Below, piece after piece: positions 43,065 through 49,426 of a stretch of DNA of 49,426 nt (position 1 is the stretch's first letter; every line of letters starts with the position of its first letter). The DNA is taken from contig CAIQJL010000074.1 of assembly GCA_903872185.1 (NCBI GenBank), positions 1 through 49,426 of the forward strand, read 5' to 3'. The notes under the pieces were generated by a model. It did not search any database, was not told the origin of the DNA, and worked only from the letters and a program-made list of their open reading frames with translations. Made by a program: the position numbers and the translations under genes. The DNA is from an uncultured Bacteroidota bacterium (GTDB taxonomy: Bacteria > Bacteroidota > Bacteroidia > Bacteroidales > GWA2-32-17).

Positions 43065-44336
43065 ATGTTTAAACTTACATTTATATTTACATTATTAAGT
43101 TTTGCTACTATTGCACAAATAAAATATGATCAATATTTTACTTCAAAAACTTTACGAATTGATTTTTATGAAATTGGAAATACTACAGAAAGAAAAGTAG
43201 TTTTTGAGCTTGCAAAACAAGAACAATTTTGGGCTGGGTCAAAAATAAATCTTATTGACACATTTAATTATGGTGAATATATATATCTAGTATATGATTC
43301 AACTTCATCGAAATTAATTTACTCGAAAGGGTATTGCACTTTATTTCAGGAATGGAAAGCAACAGCCGAAGCAAAAAATGAAACGCGTTCTTTTTACGAA
43401 ACTGCAACTATGCCTTTTCCAATAAAAACTATAAAATTTGAAATTCAGGCAAGAAATAAGAATATGGAATTTGAAACCATATTTACAAAATACATTAATC
43501 CTAAAGAAAGATTTTTAAATCCAGAAAACCCTAAGAGATATAATTGGTATTACGTTCAGAAAAATGGAGACTACAGCCAAAAAGTTGATGTAGTATTTAT
43601 TCCTGATGGCTACACTAAAGAAGAAATGAAAAAGTTTCGCGAAGATGCAAAGCGTTTTACTGGCTATTTATTTAACACAACTCCTTTTAAAGAAAATAAA
43701 AATAAGTTTAATGTTTTAGCAATTGAAGCAATATCAGAAGAAAGCGGAACCGATTTCCCTGGTGAAAATATTTGGAAAAACACAGTTGTAAATTCAAATT
43801 TTTATACATTTAATTCCGACAGATATTTAACAACAAGTGATATTAAATCAATGCGCAATATTGCCTCATTGGTTCCGTATGATAATATTATAGTTTTAGT
43901 AAATTCTAAAACATACGGTGGCGGTGGTATTTATAATTTTTTCTCTGTAGTTTCAAGTGATAATATGTTTTCGGAATATGTAAATGTTCATGAATTCGGA
44001 CATGCTTTTGCCGGATTAGGTGATGAATACTACGATTCAGATGTAGCTGTAGAAAATTATTATTCATTTGAAAAAGAGCCCTGGGAACCAAATATTAGTA
44101 ATTTGAAAAACTTCGCAACAAAGTGGAAAGATTTAATTGAAAAAGATATTCCGGTTCCAACTCCTGCTACCGAAAAGTATTTTAAAAAGGTTGGGGCATT
44201 TGAAGGTGCTGGCTATTCTGCAAAAGGGTTATATCGCCCGGCTTACGATTGCACTATGAAATCGGTATCTGTAAATAATTTCTGTCCCGTTTGTAAAAGA
44301 GCTATACAACAAATGATAGATTATTATTCGAAGTAA
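43065..44336 (+). CDS. M64-family zinc metallopeptidase (IgA peptidase-like)
   Basis: The protein has 423 residues from ATG 43065, which yields a signal peptide (FKLTFIFTLLSFATIAQ). An M64_N domain (about 20-150) is followed by the peptidase domain starting VDVVFIPDGYTKEEM. The zinc site HEFGHAFAGLGDEYY (about 309) is the HExxHxxGxxDE pattern of clan MA. A conserved ASLVPYDNIIVLVNS and a Cys-rich end (CTMKSV, FCPVCKRA) are present. It is exported; the proteolytic target is unknown. Relatives include Bacteroides M64 proteins and the IgA protease of Clostridium ramosum. The catalytic residues are complete. Confidence 0.92.
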   Translation: MFKLTFIFTLLSFATIAQIKYDQYFTSKTLRIDFYEIGNTTERKVVFELAKQEQFWAGSKINLIDTFNYGEYIYLVYDSTSSKLIYSKGYCTLFQEWKATAEAKNETRSFYETATMPFPIKTIKFEIQARNKNMEFETIFTKYINPKERFLNPENPKRYNWYYVQKNGDYSQKVDVVFIPDGYTKEEMKKFREDAKRFTGYLFNTTPFKENKNKFNVLAIEAISEESGTDFPGENIWKNTVVNSNFYTFNSDRYLTTSDIKSMRNIASLVPYDNIIVLVNSKTYGGGGIYNFFSVVSSDNMFSEYVNVHEFGHAFAGLGDEYYDSDVAVENYYSFEKEPWEPNISNLKNFATKWKDLIEKDIPVPTPATEKYFKKVGAFEGAGYSAKGLYRPAYDCTMKSVSVNNFCPVCKRAIQQMIDYYSK

Positions 44337-44707
44337 AAAGAATACTTTTTATTTATTAAAATATTGTAATTTGGAATAAATAATTTATCTTTAATAAATT
44401 TCATTGATAATGAAAAAATCTCTAAGTCACGCAGAGTCTCCTGAAATGGACTCTGCGCATAACAAATACAAATAATTCTGAATGTTGTTAATAGAGACTC
44501 TGAGGAAAACGTAATATATGAGGAAGCCTAATGTTAAAGAGTAATTTTTAATTATTTCTTGGAATTTGTATCAAGTCACACAGAGTCTACTGAAAGGGAC
44601 TCTGTGCAAAAATAACTAAATACATTTTTTTCTCAGAGTCCTTATTAAGAAATTAAATTCTGTTTTTGAATATTGTTAGTAGAGACTCTGAGGAGCATGA
44701 ATATATT
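44337..44707. repeat. Gene-free stretch with two related hairpin repeats
   Basis: Copy 1: CGCAGAGTC (44430-44438) pairs with GACTCTGCG (44449-44457). Copy 2: CACAGAGTC (44579-44587) pairs with GACTCTGTG (44598-44606). At one pair the G-C of copy 1 is A-T in copy 2, so both arms changed together. Each hairpin is preceded by AAGTCAC and followed after some 20-70 nt by TAGAGACTCTGAGG (near 44491 and 44680). No gene is visible, and the region lies between the convergent M64 and cca genes. Confidence 0.8.
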
Positions 44708-46117
44708 TTATATTGTTACAGGCTCAATTCCTTTATCTCTGGCAATCTGAAATAAATATTGTAAAACAGCTTCTCTTTCGTTAGAAACTAGTCCATCAAG
44801 AATAGCATCTTTAATTTCATTTTTTAAATCGCCAACTATTTTGCAAGGTGGTAAATTAAAAATATGCATTATTTCTTCACCGGTAACTGGTGGTTGCATA
44901 TTTCTGATTCTATCTTTTTCTTCAACTTCTTTTAGCTTTTTTCTTACTAATTTAAAATTACTCAAGTATAATTTTACTTTCTTTTCATTTTTTGAGGTAA
45001 TGTCGGCTTCGGCCAATTGCATTAAATCTTCAATATTTTCTCCTGCCTCAAATAACAACCTGCGCACAGCAGAATCGGTAACAACTTCGTGAACCAAAGC
45101 AATAGGTCGCAAATGAAGGTTTACCATTTTCTGAACATATTTCAATTTTTCATTTAAAGGCAAACGCAATTTTCTAAAAATTTCTTCTACCATTTTTGCA
45201 CCAACAACCTCGTGACCATGGAAAGTCCAGCCATTCTCTTTATTAAAATGTTTTGTTGCTGGCTTCCCAATATCATGAAGCAAAGCCGACCATCTAAGCC
45301 ATAAATCTGAAGAAATTAAACTAATCTGATCAACTACTTGAAGCGTATGTGCAAAATTATCTTTATGCATTTTACCTTCAACATTTTCTACACCTTTTAA
45401 ATGAATTAACTGAGGAAAAAATAATTCCAAAAGCCCAGTTTCCTCAAGCATTTCGATACCAATTGAAGGTTTTGGAGAAAGTAAAATTTTATTAAACTCA
45501 TCAATTATTCGCTCGCTTGATACAATTTCCAATCTATTTGCATTTACAGTAATAGCTTTATAAGTTTCATCAAAAATTTTAAAACCAAGCTGAGAAGCAA
45601 AACGAATAGCTCTAATCATTCTTAATGGATCATCAGAAAAAGTAATTCCTGGCTCAAGTGGAGTTCGAATAATTCTGTTCTCAATATCATTAAGTCCATT
45701 AAAAGAGTCTAATACAACTCCATAATCTTCTTTGCTTAGAGAAATTGCTAACGCGTTTATTGTAAAGTCACGTCTTAACTGATCATCAGAAAGACTACCA
45801 TTTTCAACAATTGGTTTTCTAGAGTTACGATCATAACTTTCTTTTCTTGCACCTACAAATTCTATATCTACATCGCCAAAATTTATTTGAGCAGTTCCAT
45901 AAGTTTTGAAAATAGCTACCTTTTTTATTCCCAGAATATTAGCAACAGTTCTTGCTAGTTCGATACCGCTTCCCACTGCCACAATGTCAATGTCTTTTGA
46001 GTTTCTGCCAATAATTGAATCGCGTACATAACCTCCAACAACAAATGCTTTAATATTCAATTCGGCAGCAGCTAACGAAATAGTTTCAAATATTTTATCT
46101 TCTAAATTAATTTTCAT
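44708..46117 (-). CDS. cca: CCA-adding/poly(A)-type tRNA nucleotidyltransferase with HD domain
   Basis: This enzyme adds or repairs the CCA end of tRNAs. Both tRNA genes in this window lack an encoded CCA, so the activity is needed. The 469-residue protein has FVVGGYVRDSIIGR and DIDIVAVGSG (nucleotidyltransferase core with metal-binding Asp), RRDFTINALAIS, then RMIRAIRFASQLGF and SSERIIDEF. A C-terminal HD domain contains LLHDIGKP. Motifs are complete. A -7 element lies at 46149-46156. Confidence 0.94.
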   Translation of the reverse strand: MKINLEDKIFETISLAAAELNIKAFVVGGYVRDSIIGRNSKDIDIVAVGSGIELARTVANILGIKKVAIFKTYGTAQINFGDVDIEFVGARKESYDRNSRKPIVENGSLSDDQLRRDFTINALAISLSKEDYGVVLDSFNGLNDIENRIIRTPLEPGITFSDDPLRMIRAIRFASQLGFKIFDETYKAITVNANRLEIVSSERIIDEFNKILLSPKPSIGIEMLEETGLLELFFPQLIHLKGVENVEGKMHKDNFAHTLQVVDQISLISSDLWLRWSALLHDIGKPATKHFNKENGWTFHGHEVVGAKMVEEIFRKLRLPLNEKLKYVQKMVNLHLRPIALVHEVVTDSAVRRLLFEAGENIEDLMQLAEADITSKNEKKVKLYLSNFKLVRKKLKEVEEKDRIRNMQPPVTGEEIMHIFNLPPCKIVGDLKNEIKDAILDGLVSNEREAVLQYLFQIARDKGIEPVTI

Positions 46118-46148
46118 TTCTGTATAATCTGACTAAAATATAATCGTA

Positions 46149-46156
46149 CAAAATTA
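46149..46156 (-). promoter_or_regulatory. -7 element of cca
   Basis: The minus strand reads TAATTTTG, fitting TAnnTTTG, about 30 nt before the ATG at 46117. No clear TTTG is seen at -33. Confidence 0.45.
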
Positions 46157-46210
46157 CTATTAATGTCAGTAAAATAAAGTTTTTTGTGACAAATAGACTT
46201 ATGCATATAA

Positions 46211-46245
46211 TTTGATATATGTTTTTAGTAAAATAATTATCTTTG
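46211..46245 (+). promoter_or_regulatory. Promoter of the thioredoxin gene
   Basis: TTTG (46211-46214), a 23-nt spacer, then TATCTTTG (46238-46245). The -7 element ends about 21 nt before the ATG at 46267. Confidence 0.65.
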
Positions 46246-46266
46246 AATAAACTTAAAAATTAAATT

Positions 46267-46626
46267 ATGTTAGAACATTTAACAATGGAAACTTTTAAAG
46301 AAAAAGTTTTCAATTATGAAGAAAATAAAGATTGGAAATTTATTGGCGATAAACCATGTGTTATAGATTTTTATGCCGATTGGTGTGCACCTTGTAAAAT
46401 GGTAGCTCCAATTCTTGAAGAGCTTGGAACAGAATATACCGGCAAGTTGAATATATACAAAGTGGATACAGAAGATCAGCAAGAATTAGCTTCTATTTTT
46501 GGAATAAGAAGTATTCCTTCAATATTATTTATCCCAATGGAAGGACAACCACAAATGTCGGCTGGTGCTATGCCTAAAGAATCTTTTGTTAAAGCTTTTG
46601 ATGAAATATTGGGTGTGAAGAAATAA
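46267..46626 (+). CDS. trxA: Thioredoxin
   Basis: This 119-residue thioredoxin has VIDFYADWCAPCKMVAPIL, with the redox pair CAPC rather than the commoner CGPC, followed by the cis-Pro region SIPSILF. No signal peptide is seen, so it is cytoplasmic. It reduces disulfides in proteins such as ribonucleotide reductase and peroxiredoxins. Its 3' region carries a REP hairpin and then a true terminator. It is a single-gene unit with its own promoter. Confidence 0.93.
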   Translation: MLEHLTMETFKEKVFNYEENKDWKFIGDKPCVIDFYADWCAPCKMVAPILEELGTEYTGKLNIYKVDTEDQQELASIFGIRSIPSILFIPMEGQPQMSAGAMPKESFVKAFDEILGVKK

Positions 46627-46628
46627 TC

Positions 46629-46664
46629 TTCTTTGTTGGAGATAACTCCAACAAAGGCGAAAAA
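46629..46664 (+). repeat. REP hairpin A
   Basis: CTTTGTTGGAG (46631-46641) pairs perfectly with CTCCAACAAAG (46646-46656) over ATAA, followed by GCGAAAAA. The 36-nt unit recurs identically at 47323-47358. A partial copy (TTCAACAAAGGCG) follows near 46669-46681. Confidence 0.9.
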
Positions 46665-46688
46665 CAACTTCAACAAAGGCGCAACATT

Positions 46689-46720
46689 TAAGTCGAATAT
46701 TTTTATTCGACTTTTTTTTT
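46689..46720 (+). terminator. Rho-independent terminator after the thioredoxin gene
   Basis: AAGTCGAAT (46690-46698) pairs with ATTCGACTT (46705-46713) around ATTTTT, and a T-tract runs to 46720. Confidence 0.9.
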
Positions 46721-46727
46721 CACAGCC

Positions 46728-46751
46728 CTTGTTGGAGTTATCTCCAACAAG
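46728..46751 (-). repeat. REP hairpin B (inverted orientation)
   Basis: CTTGTTGGAG (46728-46737) pairs with CTCCAACAAG (46742-46751). The loop is TTAT, the reverse complement of ATAA in copies A and C, so this copy points the other way. It lies 45 nt before the RAYT start. Confidence 0.88.
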
Positions 46752-46795
46752 ATTTTTTGTACTTTCATACTTTAAATAGTATTACTATCAGATAA

Positions 46796-47320
46796 ATGTT
46801 TAAAATTTACCAAAATACCTTTTTCTTAACAGCCACAATTAATGATTGGAAACCTTTATTAATTAATGACGAATACAAAAATATTGTTTTAAGTTCCTTA
46901 AGATTTCTAGTAAATGAGCAAAGAGTGAAAATTTTTGGCTTTGTTATAATGCCAAATCATATCCATCTAATATGGCACATTTCAAATGAAATAACAAAAA
47001 ATCATACTCAGGGCAGTCTTTTAAGGTTTACGGCTCAACAATTAAAATTTGAATTAATTAAAAATGCACCATTATTTTTAGAAGAATTCAAAGTCAATTT
47101 AAAAGACAGAAAATATCAATTATGGAAACGAAATCCCTTATCAATAGAAATTTATACTGATGCAATTCTTGAACAAAAACTTAATTATGTTCATAATAAT
47201 CCATTAAGCAAAAAATGGAATCTAGCTTTACAGCCAAAAGATTACTTTTATAGTTCTGCATTATTTTATGAGACAGGAATTGATAACTTTGGTTTTTTGT
47301 CAAATTATATATTGGAATAA
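46796..47320 (+). mobile_element. REP-associated tyrosine transposase (RAYT, Y1/IS200-like)
   Basis: This 174-residue protein has the Y1 transposase core: FGFVIMPNHIHLIWH, whose NHIH pair supplies the two metal-binding His residues, and KLNYVHNNPL, where the Tyr is the catalytic nucleophile. The length is normal for single-domain RAYTs. A REP hairpin lies 45 nt upstream and another begins 2 nt after the stop codon, as expected for RAYT-REP units. The coding region looks intact. RAYTs are thought to spread the REP sequences rather than themselves. No typical IS ends other than the hairpins are seen. Confidence 0.9.
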
Positions 47321-47322
47321 AA

Positions 47323-47358
47323 TTCTTTGTTGGAGATAACTCCAACAAAGGCGAAAAA
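47323..47358 (+). repeat. REP hairpin C
   Basis: CTTTGTTGGAG (47325-47335) pairs with CTCCAACAAAG (47340-47350) over ATAA and has the same GCGAAAAA tail as copy A. The 36-nt unit is identical to copy A. It starts 2 nt after the transposase stop codon. Confidence 0.9.
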
Positions 47359-47398
47359 TACTAAAAACTAAATAATGAACGTTGAACAAAACAATTTA

Positions 47399-47406
47399 TA
47401 TCTTTG
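47399..47406 (+). promoter_or_regulatory. -7 element of the flippase-like gene
   Basis: TATCTTTG fits TAnnTTTG, 16 nt before the TTG at 47423. A TTG at 47382 is too close for a normal -33 element. Confidence 0.45.
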
Positions 47407-47422
47407 AAAAAAATCACAGAAA

Positions 47423-48751
47423 TTGAATTTTAAGAAACAAATAACCAATATTTCATCGCTACAGTTTTTTCAGCTATTCAGGTTTGGAATATTGTTTCTG
47501 GTAAGTATTTGTTTTGCAAAAAGCCACTTAAGTACTGCAGAAATTGGAATTTACGAAAAACTGATTTTTCTTTCCGGAGCAATAAGCTTTTTCTGGGTAA
47601 ACGGATTAATTCAGTCCTTACTTCCATTATATAACAATAACAAGACATTTAAATCCTCAGAACAATCACCATTATTATTTAATGCACTTATTATTTCTGT
47701 TGCATTTAGTCTATTAATTGCCTTTATTTTATTGTTAACTGAAAAAACCAGTGCTACTTTTTTAATATCTGCCTCTGAAATACCATATAAGTGGCTATTT
47801 ATAGCATTTTTCACTATTTCAACACCAGCATTTTTATTAGAGTATGTTTATTTGTTATTAAAAAGACCATATTCTATTATTTATTACAGCATATTAACTT
47901 TTAGTTTACAATTTCTGGCCGTTGTTGTACCTGTTTGGTTAGGTTATGGTATTGAATCAAGCTTGTATGGATTAATTGCAATTTCAAGTTTAAGGTTTAT
48001 ATGGTTAGTAGTTCTTATTTTAAAGAACTCTAAACCAATTATTTCTTTACAATTTATAAAAGAGCATTTAACATTAGCATTGCCATTAATTGCAGGAGCG
48101 CTTATAAGTGGCTCTATGCCATACGTTGATGGGATAATTGTATCGGCGCATTTCGATGATGCTACTTTTGCCATTTACAGATATGGTGCTCGTGAATTAC
48201 CATTAGCTATGCTTTTAGCAAATGCATTTAGTAATGCAATGATTCCAGAGATTTCAGAACATTCGAATCTTAAATTAGCTCTAGTAAGCCTAAAAGAGAA
48301 ATCGACCAGACTAATGCATTTCCTTTTTCCATTAAGTATTTTACTAATTATCGTAAGTCGGTGGCTTTATCCAATAATTTTTAATCCTGCTTTTATTGAT
48401 GGCGCAGGAGTATTTAATGTTTTTCTACTTCTGGTAATTACACGATTAGTGTTTCCTCAAACTATTCTTTTAGGTCTGAAAAAGACAAAAATATTACTGA
48501 TAGTTTCAATTATCGAATTTTCGCTAAAGCTTGCATTTAGCTTATGGCTAGCTATTCCTTTTGGTATTGTTGGAGTTGCACTTGGAACCTTGATTGCATT
48601 TGTAGCCGAAAGAATTATTCTGATTACGATAAATTACAATTACTTAAAAATTAAACCTGCAGAATATATTGATGTAAAATGGCTATTTCTTTACTCCGCA
48701 ATAATACTGATAGTCTACTTCTTAGTAGAAAGAAATTTTTACTTTTTATAA
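47423..48751 (+). CDS. Polysaccharide flippase-like membrane protein
   Basis: This 442-residue protein has about 12-14 hydrophobic helices and the MOP-superfamily layout of Wzx/O-antigen exporters. It begins LQFFQLFRFGILFLVSICFAKSHLSTAEIGIYEK, in outline, then GALISGSMPYVDGIIVSAHFDDATFAIYRYGARELP, the conserved central pair. The role would be moving lipid-linked sugars across the inner membrane, but other substrates cannot be excluded. There is no ATG in the first 100 or so residues. The TTG at 47423 is the best start, just after the -7 element. No glycosyltransferase neighbours are present. Confidence 0.78.
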   Translation: MNFKKQITNISSLQFFQLFRFGILFLVSICFAKSHLSTAEIGIYEKLIFLSGAISFFWVNGLIQSLLPLYNNNKTFKSSEQSPLLFNALIISVAFSLLIAFILLLTEKTSATFLISASEIPYKWLFIAFFTISTPAFLLEYVYLLLKRPYSIIYYSILTFSLQFLAVVVPVWLGYGIESSLYGLIAISSLRFIWLVVLILKNSKPIISLQFIKEHLTLALPLIAGALISGSMPYVDGIIVSAHFDDATFAIYRYGARELPLAMLLANAFSNAMIPEISEHSNLKLALVSLKEKSTRLMHFLFPLSILLIIVSRWLYPIIFNPAFIDGAGVFNVFLLLVITRLVFPQTILLGLKKTKILLIVSIIEFSLKLAFSLWLAIPFGIVGVALGTLIAFVAERIILITINYNYLKIKPAEYIDVKWLFLYSAIILIVYFLVERNFYFL

Positions 48752-48765
48752 AATTCGTCAGATTG

Positions 48766-48797
48766 TTTGGGATTTTGAAAATGAAATTGTAATTTTG
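48766..48797 (+). promoter_or_regulatory. Promoter of the L31 gene
   Basis: TTTG (48766-48769), 20 nt, then TAATTTTG (48790-48797), a full -33/-7 pair about 40 nt before the ATG at 48837. Confidence 0.75.
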
Positions 48798-48836
48798 CAG
48801 TCCGAATTAAAAAACTAGAATTGTAAATTTTCCATT

Positions 48837-49115
48837 ATGAAAAAAGATATCCATCCAGCAGCTTACAGACTTGTAGCATTCAAAGATATGTCAAACGAGC
48901 ATACTTTTATTACAAAATCTTGCACACAAACAAAAGAAACTATTGAAATTGAAGGCGTTACATACCCTTTAATTAAAGTTGAAATTTCAAACACTTCTCA
49001 TCCATTTTATACTGGTAAAATGAAATTGGTTGATACAGCAGGTCGTATCGATAAATTCCGTAACCGTTATACAAAAAAAGACGAGAAGAAAGTTGAAGAG
49101 AAAGCAGCAGAATAA
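48837..49115 (+). CDS. rpmE2: 50S ribosomal protein L31 type B
   Basis: This 92-residue protein begins [20 protein letters not shown] and has [20 protein letters not shown] followed by [21 protein letters not shown]. It lacks the CxxC zinc ribbon of type A L31, as expected for the B type, and it ends in a Lys/Glu-rich tail. It is a single-gene unit with its own promoter and terminator. Confidence 0.95.
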   Translation: MKKDIHPAAYRLVAFKDMSNEHTFITKSCTQTKETIEIEGVTYPLIKVEISNTSHPFYTGKMKLVDTAGRIDKFRNRYTKKDEKKVEEKAAE

Positions 49116-49136
49116 TTCTGAATATAATATAAATGA

Positions 49137-49161
49137 AAAAAGCCCCAATCGGGGCTTTTTT
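49137..49161 (+). terminator. Terminator of the L31 gene
   Basis: AAAAAGCCCC pairs with GGGGCTTTTT around AATC. It begins 21 nt after the stop codon. Confidence 0.93.
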
Positions 49162-49376
49162 CATTTTATTACCTTTAACCATTTAAAAAAAATCTTCAGA
49201 AGAATGGGTAAAGTATTGTAAAATGTTAACTGAACTTTTACTGTTTATTAAGTAGGAGAGTTGTTTTACTTAAGAAATGAAGTATTAAGACCGTTGCAAT
49301 GTAAATTGTTCGTAAAATAGTTGATAACTAACTGTATGTCAGAAATATATCTCGAATGTTTTTATTATATTCGTGT
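49162..49376. other. Intergenic region before the last partial gene
   Basis: This stretch holds no gene or clear repeat that I can support. A TATATTCG just before 49377 is one base from the -7 consensus. If the next gene is a transposase, an insertion-sequence end could lie here, but I cannot define one. Confidence 0.4.
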
Positions 49377-49426
49377 ATGAAAAACGAAAAACAAGTAGGA
49401 TTTGCAGACTTAGCGGTTGTAGGCCG
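49377..49426 (+). CDS. N-terminus of an unidentified gene, truncated by window end
   Basis: An ATG at 49377 opens a frame reading MKNEKQVGFADLAVVG and then runs off the window. The wording (short charged start, then GFADLAV) is reminiscent of IS5-type transposase N-termini, but 16 residues are too few to decide. Confidence 0.3.
   Translation, partial: MKNEKQVGFADLAVVG

Overview
The window looks like a chromosomal segment of a Bacteroidota bacterium, probably Bacteroidia. The evidence is: AT-rich DNA with almost no Shine-Dalgarno sequences; repeated -7 promoter elements of the form TAnnTTTG; a type IX secretion (T9SS) cargo protein with SprB repeats and a C-terminal sorting tail; two periplasmic Reg_prop/Y_Y_Y sensors; a DUF3822-rsmD pair; and the coaX / outer-membrane protein / lptC / CNNM-CorC / PpiD gene order. 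The species cannot be fixed from the sequence alone. No rRNA, CRISPR array, integrase or complete prophage is visible.

Layout. 3-5254: a 5'-truncated protein with a very long Ala/Lys/Asp repeat and TPR-like repeats, followed closely by a FecB/BtuF-type lipoprotein, a FecCD permease, an ABC ATPase and a small membrane protein. 5311-7013: a DUF2279 protein and an unknown secreted protein. 7014-7544: a gene-free stretch with a terminator and a repeat element bounded by a perfect 20-bp inverted repeat. 7545-15546: sensor-phosphatase 1 (minus), a small HAD hydrolase, fmt and a RecD-like helicase (minus), then DUF3822 and rsmD. 15582-22434: tRNA-Asp with a textbook promoter and terminator, then an accessory tract made of an AAA_14/DUF4143 ATPase, an HsdS remnant, a 1224-residue SprB-repeat T9SS protein, an SBBP-protein remnant and two ORF6N remnants. 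22435-30740: a SulP transporter, mfd, and a kinase-less receiver/seven-PAS protein. 30917-37261: the coaX to PpiD envelope-biogenesis operon. 37351-42727: sensor-phosphatase 2, ispE and a thioester-reductase-like SDR. 42881-46626: tRNA-Arg(CCG), an M64 peptidase, twin hairpin repeats, cca and a thioredoxin. 46629-47358: a REP-associated tyrosine transposase (RAYT) tightly flanked by REP hairpins. 47423-49115: a flippase-like protein and ribosomal protein L31 type B. 49377 to the end: the first 16 codons of an unidentified gene.

How it works together. Most of the window is housekeeping: translation, isoprenoid and CoA synthesis, transcription-coupled repair, and outer-membrane biogenesis. Nutrient uptake is represented by the ABC importer and SulP. 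Signalling is unusual: two long periplasmic propeller sensors both end in SpoIIE/PP2C phosphatases, and a third protein has one receiver and seven PAS domains but no histidine kinase. The strongest non-gene signals are the REP/RAYT unit, the two hairpins at 44430 and 44579 whose stems differ by paired changes, the 20-bp inverted repeat at 7319/7527, and the decayed restriction and ORF6N genes beside tRNA-Asp. I see no clearly new multi-gene system. The best candidates for new biology are the kinase-less PAS protein, the paired sensor-phosphatases, and the TolA-like repeat protein in front of the importer.
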